Positions 8,503 through 16,365 of a stretch of DNA of 51,974 nucleotides are shown here, in pieces (the first letter of the stretch is position 1; the number at the start of each line of letters is the position of its first letter). Source of the stretch: Akkermansiaceae bacterium (lineage in GTDB: Bacteria; Verrucomicrobiota; Verrucomicrobiia; Verrucomicrobiales; Akkermansiaceae); assembly GCA_025457665.1 (NCBI GenBank), contig JALOTY010000026.1:1-51974 (forward strand), read 5' to 3'. The notes beneath the pieces were generated by a model. That model did not search any database and was not told the DNA's origin. It worked only from the letters and a program-made list of their open reading frames with translations. The translations under genes and the position numbers were made by a program.

Positions 8503-10692
8503 TCAGTTGTTGGCCGTGGTCGCCGCGTTTCCTTCGTAATACTCGCGACGTCTCTCTTCCAGCACCACCAGCCAGTTCATCATCGTGATCGGTGGCAGCG
8601 CCGCAGGGTGCTTGATGGGGGAAAGATTGACCTCAACCTGATCATGGGAAACGTCCGCCTCCCTCGAGGTTTTCATATCTAACAGGTGCACCTCTTCCCC
8701 GGAATTTCCTCCGGCGAGACTGCCCATCTGCCCGCTGATGCGGAGTTTGTAGGGGTCGTATTCCGCACCATACCTTTTTTCCGGGGCGAAGAGCGAGCAG
8801 GGAGGATAGAAGGGTGTCGGCAGGCCGGATCCCGTGGGCGGGGTCACGGCCGTGGTGTTGAAGTCATCGGCGATGTAGAGCCGGAGATTGGTCACCATCG
8901 AAAAGCCCCGCGTGAACGAACTCAAGTCGGCGCACTCGCGCAGGATGACTCCGTAGTCGAGGTCGGTGCAGGGAATCGAGGGCTTCTGCAGGAAGGCGCT
9001 GGCGGGGTAGTTCACATTGACCGCGATCGAGTGATTCACCGCCGGACTGTCGCCACCGATCTGGGTGAGGAAGTTCGCCACCCGTTGGGGGAAGATTTCG
9101 ATGCAATGCTTGGTGTCGTGCAGCCTCGTGACGCGGAACGGGAAGCTGGGGCGGTAGAAACCTGCCTTGAAGGTTCCGACCAGTGGGTCACCGAAGCGGG
9201 CGTTGTTGAAGTTGATGGTTCCGGAAACCCCGTATTGATAGTAATAAGTTCCGTTTTTCCCATAGGCCACATCCACCGGTGCGCCGAAGAAAAAGCTCTG
9301 GTTCTCATTGCAGCACTGGATGAAACCCGGTGGCAGACCCGCTTCCGCACCTTGCGTCTGGTTGAGCGTCATCGTCTGTCTCACGCCGTTTCTGAGGTAA
9401 CTGAAGGTCAGCACCCGCGGAGTGCGATCGCTGGCACTCACGGCATCGGAGATATCGAGGGTCATCGCGCACTGCCGCGCACCCACCGTGTAGTCGTTCC
9501 AGGTCGTGGTGGAAAGCGTATTGGTTTCGGTAGGGCTGGAGAAGCGGTCAAAGAAATCGGCCCCGCGATTGATGGGAATGAAGGCCGCCCTGCCGCTTTC
9601 CGATGCCATCGATACCGGCATGTATTCTCCGTGCGTGATCTCATACTGCTCCCGGACGCCCGGGGCGAAGGGATTGACCGCATTGGCACCGCCATTGGCC
9701 ACCAAGGGCTCCTCACCGATCTCGGCATCGGCGGCAAGTTCCACCGAACTCCGGCCGGAAACCCAATCAAGTTCGGCACCCGAGCCCACGCGGGCACGGG
9801 AGGCGAACACGCCGCCCTCGATGTTGGCGTTTTCCCACTCGGTGCCGTCGGCATACTCGCCAATCACGGTGAATGCCTCTGCTGAAATCGCCAACTGGGA
9901 AGGAACCTCATAGATCGACAGGATGAAATCCCGCTCGCGTTTGGTCACCTTGGTCGTGGCGCTGCTGTGGCTGGAGAGGTTCATGCGGAAGGCCCACCAG
10001 TTTCTTTTGGCGACAAACTGTTCGCCGGGCTTGGCGTAGCCGAAGCGGATGTTGGGATAGGGGATCAGATTGAATTGAGGATAAGTGGCGACGGGCGCAC
10101 CCACGCGGGTGGAAGCGAGAGACCCGTAGATTTTCTGGGAGGTGATGATGGGGTAGAGGTTGTCGCGGGTGCTCACCGTGGTGTTGGTCGTTTGCAAGGG
10201 CGCTGGAAATCCGCTGCCGAAATCGAGGTTGAGCCCGGCGCTGGCAAAGCCCGAAGTGCCCTGATACGCGCGGAAGGTCGTGGTTTCCGACAGCGTGGCA
10301 TCTCCCTGGTTGCCCAGGACTGCGTTGCCGAGATTGAAAGTGGATAGAACCGCCGAATCCACCGAGTTCGAGGCGTTGCTCTGTTGAACGGCCTGGAGGA
10401 AGATGTTCTGCCATGTCATGGGCGCACGCGAAGTTGCACTGGCATTCGAACCGTTCTGCATCGCCTGCATCGCACGGTTCGAGGCGATCGGAATGATCGC
10501 CCGCAGCACGGCATCTTCCTTGCTGGAGTAGTCCACACGAAGGCTTGCGGACGACTGGGCACTCTGGGATGCGGAAGCGGCGCGATAGGTTTGAATCACC
10601 ATGGCCAGCAAGGTCATGCCCAGTGCCACTACCGCCACATAGGAAATGTAGCCCCTTGGCTGTTTGTTTCGGGTATTCGGAGTCGTTTTCAT
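8503..10692 (-). CDS. Large pseudopilin-like protein (GspK/PilX-like position)
   Basis: 729 residues, last gene of a three-gene pseudopilin operon. A basic leader (NKQPRG) precedes a hydrophobic stretch, YISYVAVVALGMTLLAMVI, resembling a class III prepilin signal. The usual glutamate at mature position 5 is absent, as in GspK- and PilX-type tip subunits. The long ectodomain is rich in Asn, Ser, Thr and Tyr. The ATG at 10692 lies one base after the stop of the preceding gene (TAAAATG), which decides the start and suggests coupling. I first considered Verru_Chthon cassette protein A, but the N-terminus does not match the pattern I know. Likely sits at the tip of a type IV pilus or type II-like pseudopilus; substrate unknown. 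Confidence 0.65.
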   Translation of the reverse strand: MKTTPNTRNKQPRGYISYVAVVALGMTLLAMVIQTYRAASASQSAQSSASLRVDYSSKEDAVLRAIIPIASNRAMQAMQNGSNASATSRAPMTWQNIFLQAVQQSNASNSVDSAVLSTFNLGNAVLGNQGDATLSETTTFRAYQGTSGFASAGLNLDFGSGFPAPLQTTNTTVSTRDNLYPIITSQKIYGSLASTRVGAPVATYPQFNLIPYPNIRFGYAKPGEQFVAKRNWWAFRMNLSSHSSATTKVTKRERDFILSIYEVPSQLAISAEAFTVIGEYADGTEWENANIEGGVFASRARVGSGAELDWVSGRSSVELAADAEIGEEPLVANGGANAVNPFAPGVREQYEITHGEYMPVSMASESGRAAFIPINRGADFFDRFSSPTETNTLSTTTWNDYTVGARQCAMTLDISDAVSASDRTPRVLTFSYLRNGVRQTMTLNQTQGAEAGLPPGFIQCCNENQSFFFGAPVDVAYGKNGTYYYQYGVSGTINFNNARFGDPLVGTFKAGFYRPSFPFRVTRLHDTKHCIEIFPQRVANFLTQIGGDSPAVNHSIAVNVNYPASAFLQKPSIPCTDLDYGVILRECADLSSFTRGFSMVTNLRLYIADDFNTTAVTPPTGSGLPTPFYPPCSLFAPEKRYGAEYDPYKLRISGQMGSLAGGNSGEEVHLLDMKTSREADVSHDQVEVNLSPIKHPAALPPITMMNWLVVLEERRREYYEGNAATTANN

Positions 10693-10693
10693 T

Positions 10694-11230
10694 TTACTGT
10701 TCGGTTCCGGAATAAACCAGTTCTTCACCATTCGGTCCGGTGATCCGCATGCGGAGAATTCCCTGCTCGATGGCAAAGGAGACATTCGTGGGTTTTTTGG
10801 AAATCGCCCAATCCGGCGTTCCGATCGTTCCGCTCGCCGGGATGAGCCGGTAGTAAAGCCCCTGCCCCATCCCGGAACCCGGGTCTTCCCAGGAGAGCAT
10901 CGAGGTTCGGATGGTGCCGTCACTTTCGCGGAATCGGAGAACGAGCACTTTGGCGTTCGATAGGACAGGACTCCCACCGGTCCGGAGGGAGTTCATGTCC
11001 GTGTAGAGTCGGTATCCCTCGGCGCTGCCCAGGACCCGCACGACGTAGTTGTTGATCAGCGGGGCTTCACGGGTGAGGAAATCCTGGGCATTGAAAATCC
11101 GCACGAAGGCCATTTGCTGATTGAAGAGCAGCAGCGTGATGGACGCGATCATCATGCCCACGACCATCGCAAGCGTGAGTTCGAGAAGGGTGTAGCCCCG
11201 CCGCTTGCGGCTCTGGAAGGCAATCTTCAT
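10694..11230 (-). CDS. Prepilin-type cleavage/methylation domain protein (minor pseudopilin)
   Basis: 178 residues. The N-terminus carries a clear prepilin peptidase site: basic leader RKRRG, cleavage before YTLLE with glutamate at mature position 5, then about 20 hydrophobic residues (LTLAMVVGMMIASITLLLF). The ectodomain is small. Its ATG overlaps the stop of the upstream pseudopilin gene (ATGA, 11227-11230), and its own stop is one base before the next start, so all three genes read as one translational unit. By size and order it could fill the PilW/GspJ role. No main pilin, ATPase or secretin gene lies in the window, so the assembly machine must be encoded elsewhere. Confidence 0.8.
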   Translation of the reverse strand: MKIAFQSRKRRGYTLLELTLAMVVGMMIASITLLLFNQQMAFVRIFNAQDFLTREAPLINNYVVRVLGSAEGYRLYTDMNSLRTGGSPVLSNAKVLVLRFRESDGTIRTSMLSWEDPGSGMGQGLYYRLIPASGTIGTPDWAISKKPTNVSFAIEQGILRMRITGPNGEELVYSGTEQ

Positions 11231-11757
11231 TGGGAGCGGACGACGGTCCGGGACTTCACATAAGTCCGGCCGCTGATTTCGTAGGTAAGGATGCTTTGAA
11301 ACCTCCAGGTGCGAATCCCTGCGGGGTTGGTCGCGGTGGTGCCGCTGCCGCCATCCGCGGGGAAGTTCGTGGCATCCGCAAAACGGGTGCGTATCACCGT
11401 GCCTCGGATCTCCTTGGCACCAGGCAATTTGCCCAAAACCACACTCGATTCCGCCTTGGCCGGATAGACTGGCCAGGGAGAGGTGGTGGAAACAAGGTCG
11501 GTGAAGGCCATGCGCTGGGCCAGCGCTTTCTCGTAGGTCAGATGCGCATCCGTCACCGTCTGCTGCAAAGTCCATTGCCGGGGCGCGGTCACGTTCAGCG
11601 CCAGCTTCATCATCGTCAGCGAAAGGCCGGTGAGAAACATGAGGGCGTAGGTCGCCTCTAACAACGCCATGCCACGGGGCGGCCTCCGCTTCTTGCGGTA
11701 TGCCGACGCGAGGGGGCGCTGCCGGAGACGCGGGGGGGTGGATGCCGCTCCGAACAT
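11227..11757 (-). CDS. Pseudopilin with N-terminal prepilin signal (GspI/PilV-like)
   Basis: 176 residues, first gene of the pseudopilin operon. The leader is unusually long and basic (about 33 residues, many Arg/Lys/Pro), ending in PPRG. The mature start is MALLEATYALMFLTGLSL, with glutamate at position 5. Start ATG 11757 is supported by an AAGG stretch about eight bases upstream; the open frame continues far upstream, but that part overlaps the divergent secreted-protein gene. The ectodomain includes repeated TVIRTRFADATN-like strands. Inferred role: minor pseudopilin that starts assembly together with the two downstream products. Confidence 0.72.
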   Translation of the reverse strand: MFGAASTPPRLRQRPLASAYRKKRRPPRGMALLEATYALMFLTGLSLTMMKLALNVTAPRQWTLQQTVTDAHLTYEKALAQRMAFTDLVSTTSPWPVYPAKAESSVVLGKLPGAKEIRGTVIRTRFADATNFPADGGSGTTATNPAGIRTWRFQSILTYEISGRTYVKSRTVVRSQ

Positions 11758-11871
11758 TTTGGAAACCTTAATGAAGAAGCGGGTAAAGCGCAACCCACAT
11801 GATCGTGGGGGGTCACCGACTCCGATTTCCCCGGGCTTGTATCCGCCTTGTCCCGATGTCAGGCTGCCTGC

Positions 11872-12474
11872 ATGGCGTCTCGCGTCTTGTTGCTTGCGAT
11901 TTTCCTCACCGGGCTGCTGCGTGGCCAGGCGGTCCTCGAACCGCCGCTGGGCATGAAGTGGGGAGATACCCCCGAGCACCTGATCGAGTGGGCCGGGAAA
12001 CACAAGCTGGACATCCGTATCGATCTCCCGGGCAAGCAGCCGGAACTGCGGATCATCCGCGTCCGCCGCGAGGTCGGTGCCCTGCCCGAGACGAAGGCAA
12101 GGGAAGTCGAAGCCCGATACCTCCGCGGCCGCCTGATCGAGTTCACCGAGCACTACGGACTTCCGGACCAGAGCGCTGTCGAGGTCGCCGCCGAATTCGA
12201 GAAACTCCGCAAGGAACTCACGGTCCGTCATGGCCGCTTTGTCGCCAACCAGCAGGACCGCTCGGTGACCGATCAATTCGCCACCCGGACCAAAGCCTAC
12301 CATCGGGAACCCGTCCGGGGCTTGTTCCTGTTGATCGCCTTGACCGAAATCGAGGACCTCCTCCGGGAATCGAAGGAGGCCTCTTTTTCGATCCTCTATC
12401 GGAACGACAATCTCCGCCAGAGGATCGAGACCGAACCCGCTCCTCCCGCCCCGGCTCTTCCCGAGGGACCTTGA
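11872..12474 (+). CDS. Small secreted protein, unknown
   Basis: 200 residues with a signal peptide (ASRVLLLAIFLTGLLRGQA) and likely cleavage after residue 20. After it comes GMKWGDTPEHLIEWAGKH, a pattern often seen in small periplasmic proteins of Verrucomicrobia, then a charged helical body (AEFEKLRKELTVRHGRFVA) and a proline/alanine-rich tail. No catalytic motif is visible. I prefer ATG 11872 over the in-frame TTG at 11848 because the signal peptide begins there. The gene runs divergently from the pseudopilin operon and converges on the secreted-protein operon. It might assist the pseudopilus, but position is the only evidence. Confidence 0.6.
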   Translation: MASRVLLLAIFLTGLLRGQAVLEPPLGMKWGDTPEHLIEWAGKHKLDIRIDLPGKQPELRIIRVRREVGALPETKAREVEARYLRGRLIEFTEHYGLPDQSAVEVAAEFEKLRKELTVRHGRFVANQQDRSVTDQFATRTKAYHREPVRGLFLLIALTEIEDLLRESKEASFSILYRNDNLRQRIETEPAPPAPALPEGP

Positions 12475-12517
12475 TGGGATCGATTTCATGGGACCGCAGA
12501 CTGGCGGTTTCCTTCCC

Positions 12518-13543
12518 TCACTCCACCGTCGTGACCGTCGCGTTGACGTTGATGTCGCGATTGATGTTGAAGGTGATGTGATGGAGCCGATCCGTGCCGA
12601 AAGGCGTCACGGTGAGTAACTCGACGGTGTATTGTCCACTTTCGTCGACCTGTTCATCCCAGTCGTTCACCACGAGAGTGCGGTTGTGGGGCACGGTATC
12701 ATAAATGATGAGTGCCGAGCCAGGAATCACGGTGCCCTGGGTCCCAAGAACAGCCGGCCCTTTGTAAATCTGGGCATAAGTCCGTGAGTCCGGATACAGG
12801 TCATTCATCGTGAAAGTCAGCGGCGGCGCATCGAATCGGAGCGAGGCACCATTTGTGACACCCGTGATCGCTCCATCGGCCACTGGCCAAACCTGGACAT
12901 ACTTCGAAGCGATCTGGGAAGCAGGCGCTTGATAGTCTTCCAGCGAAAAGATCGAGAAACGCTCCTCGCCGCGGATTTTGGCCAGGTTCGTTCCGGGCAC
13001 AGCCGTCAGCGCATAGGTCGTGGTGAAAGTGCCGTTGTTATCGAGGAAGCTCTGCGTGTGCAGGGTTGCCTGGGTCCGATCAATACCAACCCCGGTGCCC
13101 GTGGGCCCGTATGACTGCACATGTCGCAGAAACCTTACCCGCCTTGCCGCTTCTTGAGCAGATGGATCCGTGGACATCCCCGATACCTGCAAGGTCACGG
13201 TGAAGGGACGGTCCGCACGAGTGCGCGGGATGGTGGGATAAGGATCACCGGTCGTGATCGCCACCGTGGCGATAGGCACATAGGCACTCACAAATCGGGT
13301 ATCGAGAAGATACTGGGCCGATGCATTGGTCTTCACCGTCCAAAGCTCGAAGCGGGCACCGCCGGGATCGATGGCCAGTTCGGAAAGTCGCTGACCGGAT
13401 GAGGTCACATAGACATCGCGCTCGAACCCTGTGGGAAACTGCTTCTGGCGAATGAAATTGGTGAAGCCTTCACCGGGAGTTTGGGAAAAGGCAGCCATCG
13501 TGCAGACACCCGCCATCACAAGTTGTAGGGAAAATGCTTTCAT
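12518..13543 (-). CDS. Secreted protein, unknown (third gene of secreted trio)
   Basis: 341 residues with a signal peptide (FSLQLVMAGVCTMAAFSQT). The mature part is rich in Thr, Val, Asp and Asn and appears all-beta, with alternating hydrophobic strands such as RPFTVTLQVSG and NRTLVVNDWDEQVD, consistent with immunoglobulin-like or adhesin-like surface proteins. No cysteines are seen in the mature chain, and no LPXTG or PEP-CTERM-type tail. It follows the 193-residue secreted protein by six bases on the same strand and ends the operon. I do not recognise the family. Confidence 0.65.
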   Translation of the reverse strand: MKAFSLQLVMAGVCTMAAFSQTPGEGFTNFIRQKQFPTGFERDVYVTSSGQRLSELAIDPGGARFELWTVKTNASAQYLLDTRFVSAYVPIATVAITTGDPYPTIPRTRADRPFTVTLQVSGMSTDPSAQEAARRVRFLRHVQSYGPTGTGVGIDRTQATLHTQSFLDNNGTFTTTYALTAVPGTNLAKIRGEERFSIFSLEDYQAPASQIASKYVQVWPVADGAITGVTNGASLRFDAPPLTFTMNDLYPDSRTYAQIYKGPAVLGTQGTVIPGSALIIYDTVPHNRTLVVNDWDEQVDESGQYTVELLTVTPFGTDRLHHITFNINRDINVNATVTTVE

Positions 13544-13549
13544 GATGCT

Positions 13550-14131
13550 TCAGGGTTGGGGATTCACTTGAGTTGCCGCCGTTTCCGCAGGGGTGCCTGC
13601 ATCAGGCGCGGGCTCCGCTGGCTTGAAAGGAAGTCGGGAAACCGGACCGCCAGCCAAAACCGCCACGACCAGCCGCCCTCCTTCGTTGAACTTCAGTTCA
13701 AGCTTCTCATCCAGACGCTGATTGCCCTCCGCGACTTCGCGGGGAATCTCACAGGCATCGATCCACGCCCGGTTCACCGCGTAGAATTCCGGCCAAATGA
13801 CCAGACGGGCATTGCCAATCTCGCCCACACGATCTGCAAATGCCGCCGGGATGTGGAGAATCGCTCCTTTGGGAACAATCGTCGCCAACTCACCGAAGCG
13901 AATGATGTCCGATCGTTCGAGGATCCCGCCGGGGGCGTTTTCGACAGACGGATCCGCTCCCTCCGCCGGAACAAAATGCGTGGAGGTTTCGGTGGCGGCG
14001 CGGGCCTGCTCGGCACGATGCACCCGGACCAGGTCATCGTGAGTCGCAGCATCGCGCATCACAGGGGGTTCCGCGGCCACAGCCATGACGGCGAGCGGGA
14101 TAAACAGATATCGAATGGGGTGGGTGTTCAT
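13550..14131 (-). CDS. Secreted protein, unknown (second gene of secreted trio)
   Basis: 193 residues. Residues 1-20 form a signal peptide (IRYLFIPLAVMAVAAEP). The mature part contains a compact segment (IIRFGELATIVPKGAILHIP) that could form a small beta fold, then WPEFYAVNRAWIDACEIP with the only mature cysteine, and a proline/alanine-rich C-terminal tail (about residues 165-193). The gene sits 37 bases after the first trio gene and six bases before the third, so the three are probably co-expressed. No known domain is recognised. Confidence 0.6.
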   Translation of the reverse strand: MNTHPIRYLFIPLAVMAVAAEPPVMRDAATHDDLVRVHRAEQARAATETSTHFVPAEGADPSVENAPGGILERSDIIRFGELATIVPKGAILHIPAAFADRVGEIGNARLVIWPEFYAVNRAWIDACEIPREVAEGNQRLDEKLELKFNEGGRLVVAVLAGGPVSRLPFKPAEPAPDAGTPAETAATQVNPQP

Positions 14132-14168
14132 AAGGGGAAATGCAAGGGGTGAATGAGAGGAAGACAGA

Positions 14169-14912
14169 TCAGTTTGTGACCCGTCGGAAGGTCACCAGAA
14201 CCACCATGTCCTGAAGGTCGAAACCGCTGTCGTTCTGATTGGTGTGAGTCAACTCCATCACGTAAATCACATCCATGGGGCCGATGTTCACCCGATTGTC
14301 GGATGTCATGTAGGGCCGCAGGAAGCTCTCCAAGGTGGGAGCGCCATAATCGGGAACACGGTTGGGGACCAAGTCGCCATCGACGAGGGCAATGACGTTG
14401 GTCGTGCTGTTTTCTGATGTGTAGGTGGTCGACCAAGATCCGTTAGAGAGAAGGTAGCGACCGCCGAAATTGATCAGGTTGCCACTGACGACCTGGCGGG
14501 TATGAACGACTTGGTTCGGGTTCACCTGATAGAGATTGCCCTGAAAGATGGTGCTCCATGAACCGCTGTTCACCCGCATCCGCGCTTGGGCGGTCACCGA
14601 CTCGGTACTGGTCAGTCGTCCGCGACTATCAAAGAAGGCGCGCGTCACCCCGGTGCCGACGATGCGGACATCCATGAAAAGCGTCTGGGTGGGTTGGATC
14701 GTTCCGGGATCGATGATATCGATCACATCTTCCACCAGAGACGGATACTGGATATCCCATGTCAAAGTGGGATGGGTTCCCGTCTGCACTACGGTCGGGA
14801 AGGCATCAAGGGTGCCGACCGGGATCGCAGGATCCGTGGCGTGGCAGATTTGGGGGACAAACGAATACGCAACGACGTGGGCCGCGAGTGCGGCCATATG
14901 GCTAGTTTTCAT
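14169..14912 (-). CDS. Secreted protein, unknown (first gene of secreted trio)
   Basis: 247 residues with a signal peptide ending near residue 25 (AALAAHVVAYSFVPQICHA). The mature chain is predicted all-beta, with two similar strands, NSGSWSTIFQGN and SNGSWSTTYTSEN, about 45 residues apart, suggesting an internal repeat. Start ATG 14912 precedes the signal peptide; the frame extends further upstream through non-coding leader. The leader on this strand contains strong hairpins (see the separate entry), so expression may be controlled after transcription starts. The proximity of the pseudopilin operon hints at surface location, but this is inference. Confidence 0.62.
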   Translation of the reverse strand: MKTSHMAALAAHVVAYSFVPQICHATDPAIPVGTLDAFPTVVQTGTHPTLTWDIQYPSLVEDVIDIIDPGTIQPTQTLFMDVRIVGTGVTRAFFDSRGRLTSTESVTAQARMRVNSGSWSTIFQGNLYQVNPNQVVHTRQVVSGNLINFGGRYLLSNGSWSTTYTSENSTTNVIALVDGDLVPNRVPDYGAPTLESFLRPYMTSDNRVNIGPMDVIYVMELTHTNQNDSGFDLQDMVVLVTFRRVTN

Positions 14913-14960
14913 GGCTGGTGGGTGTAAGGGAGAATGCAGGAAGCGGAGCCCTCTCCTTGA

Positions 14961-15046
14961 TGCAGGTGGCTGGGACGGCCACCGGCGGAGACGGCCCGGA
15001 GGAGGCAAAGGCAGGGTGCTTTCTGGCTAGGAAAACGCCCTGCCGG
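14961..15046 (-). promoter_or_regulatory. Hairpin-rich leader upstream of the secreted trio
   Basis: Two strong inverted repeats lie in the region transcribed as leader of the 14912 gene. One pairs 14965-14970 with 14978-14983 (GGTGGC/GCCACC, 7-base loop). The other pairs 15010-15016 with 15038-15044 (GGCAGGG/CCCTGCC), with a second internal helix CTTTC/GAAA at 15019-15023 and 15031-15034. There is no T-run, so they do not look like a terminator. The leader does not match the riboswitch consensus sequences I know. Confidence 0.45.
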
Positions 15047-15203
15047 TTCGGGACAGAACCCCTCTCCGGACCACCGGAAATCCGCTCGGGACAGCATCAT
15101 TCCGGAAACTTCGCAGGTTGTGGTGAATCAGTGGTTTTCGATCAGTCGATTCGAGGGTTGGGGTGAAACAGCAGTGTTCAATTCAGGGTGAAAATTTCCG
15201 GCT

Positions 15204-15983
15204 TCAGCGCGGCGACCAGTCATGCCACGGACCTTCAGGCACGTCGCGGGCTTCAACAAATCGCCACTGCACGCGGTCGCCACTGCGCAACTCAAGGAAG
15301 TCACGGACGGCCGGGCTGACATCGATCCCCGCTCCACCATTCCGGTTATCACGAGGTTCGGCACCGCCAAAAACATACTGCCAATGGTCGGTCTGGAAGG
15401 GACCCACATCCTCCCACTGGGCATAACAGACTTTTCCGGCCTGGTGGATGGCGATCCAGCGGCCTTTGCAGACGGACACTCCATCTCCACGGAAATCCTG
15501 CCAGAACCACGGGATCACTTCCGAGGCCTCGGGGCGATGATAGCCATCAGCTCCAATGTCATTGTAAGGCAACGCGACATAAAAGGGATTCAGCTTCGGG
15601 ACAAAGCCTTCCGGGCAGAATCCCTCACGACGGACAGGATGGTCGTAGCCGCCGAAATTGTCGACCCAGTTGGGATCCCAGGCGCTAGCAAGATTGGGCA
15701 TCGGGTTGTTCTGAGTGGGCATCTCACCGACCCAGAAAACGGTCGCCACCACATTCCCCCGCCATGCCGCCACGGGCAGACGCTGCCAAGGGGTCGGCTC
15801 AATCACCAGGATCGCCCGATCTGGAACTCCGAAGGGATCACTGAGCCGGGGCAATTCCTCCCGCCGCTCTTCCAGCAAGGCCTCATGCCGAGCTGCGAGC
15901 TTCTCAGCTAGGGACGAGGCCTCCGCCATCCCGGTCGCAAAGACCGAGGAAAGAAGAACCAAACTGACCCGCGGGCGATTCAT
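15204..15983 (-). CDS. Secreted protein with possible double-psi beta-barrel fold
   Basis: 259 residues with a signal peptide (RVSLVLLSSVFATGMAEA). The C-terminal third contains CYAQWEDVGPFQTDHWQYVFG and then GIDVSPAVRDFLEL, which resembles the conserved end of RlpA-like double-psi beta-barrels (a GxxIDLSxxA-type motif). A family aspartate is therefore plausible at the GID position. The middle is rich in Pro, Trp and Tyr. It is transcribed alone, with a promoter candidate about 48 bases upstream and mutL ending beyond that. RlpA relatives act on peptidoglycan, but the similarity seen here is short, so the enzymatic role is open. Confidence 0.6.
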   Translation of the reverse strand: MNRPRVSLVLLSSVFATGMAEASSLAEKLAARHEALLEERREELPRLSDPFGVPDRAILVIEPTPWQRLPVAAWRGNVVATVFWVGEMPTQNNPMPNLASAWDPNWVDNFGGYDHPVRREGFCPEGFVPKLNPFYVALPYNDIGADGYHRPEASEVIPWFWQDFRGDGVSVCKGRWIAIHQAGKVCYAQWEDVGPFQTDHWQYVFGGAEPRDNRNGGAGIDVSPAVRDFLELRSGDRVQWRFVEARDVPEGPWHDWSPR

Positions 15984-16003
15984 GGTTTTTTTATACCGAT
16001 TGA

Positions 16004-16016
16004 CGAGCGGCGCTCG
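16004..16016. promoter_or_regulatory. Perfect 13-base palindrome in the leader of the 15983 gene
   Basis: CGAGCG-G-CGCTCG reads the same on both strands around a central base. It lies between the candidate -10 box and the start codon of the secreted double-psi-barrel-like gene, where a repressor site or small RNA hairpin would act. The binding factor is unknown. Confidence 0.35.
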
Positions 16017-16030
16017 CCTTACGTGATCCC

Positions 16031-16058
16031 GTTATAAATCCTTCGGTTTTCTAAACAA
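16031..16058 (-). promoter_or_regulatory. Sigma70-like promoter for the 15983 gene
   Basis: On the minus strand TTGTTT (16053-16058) and TATAAC (16031-16036) are separated by 16 bases, ending about 48 bases before the start codon. The surrounding 300 bases are clearly more AT-rich than the rest of the window, as expected for a promoter region. Confidence 0.4.
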
Positions 16059-16325
16059 GAAATTTTTCAGGATTTTTTTGAACGCTTGGATTTCTCTTTT
16101 GTCTAAGAGGTGGTTCATCTGGAGGAGCATGTCATTCACGAAAAAAATCGACTAAAAATTTGTTTTCTATCGAGATAAATGACAGATTGTGAAATGCGCT
16201 ATTCGTGCAATCCCTTTGGAACTCCCTCCCTCGGTCTAGGGAGGATCTGAGCAGTTCTCATCCTTCAGCTCAAGCCGATTTTTAAGCAAACCGAAATTTC
16301 AGCCAAGAATCCCAAGCGTTTTCAT
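16059..16325. other. AT-rich intergenic stretch, no gene seen
   Basis: No convincing open frame or RNA gene on either strand. It includes several A- and T-runs (around 16061-16076 and 16138-16165) and is the most AT-rich non-coding stretch outside the island. It separates the promoter of the 15983 gene from the mutL terminator. Confidence 0.5.
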
Positions 16326-16365
16326 AAAAAACCCCGACCGAGAAACCGGTCACTGCCCGGGGTTG
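16326..16365 (-). terminator. Intrinsic terminator of mutL
   Basis: Read on the minus strand, AACCCC pairs with GGGGTT and an inner GACCG/CGGTC stem forms inside it, followed directly by a run of Ts. The 5' arm overlaps the last codons of mutL. Confidence 0.75.

Noticed and set aside
8503..10692. Verru_Chthon cassette protein A (TIGR02600) identity
   Set aside because: Context tempted me, but the N-terminal pattern I know for that family is not present; only the general pseudopilin-like call is kept.
11758..12489. Upstream extension of the first pseudopilin gene
   Set aside because: The frame is open but overlaps the divergent secreted-protein gene and lacks any domain; the AAGG-supported ATG at 11757 is better.
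14941..15060. Cyclic-di-GMP-I riboswitch
   Set aside because: Some short words (GGGACG, GGCAAAGGC) look similar, but the order and core motifs do not fit on either strand.
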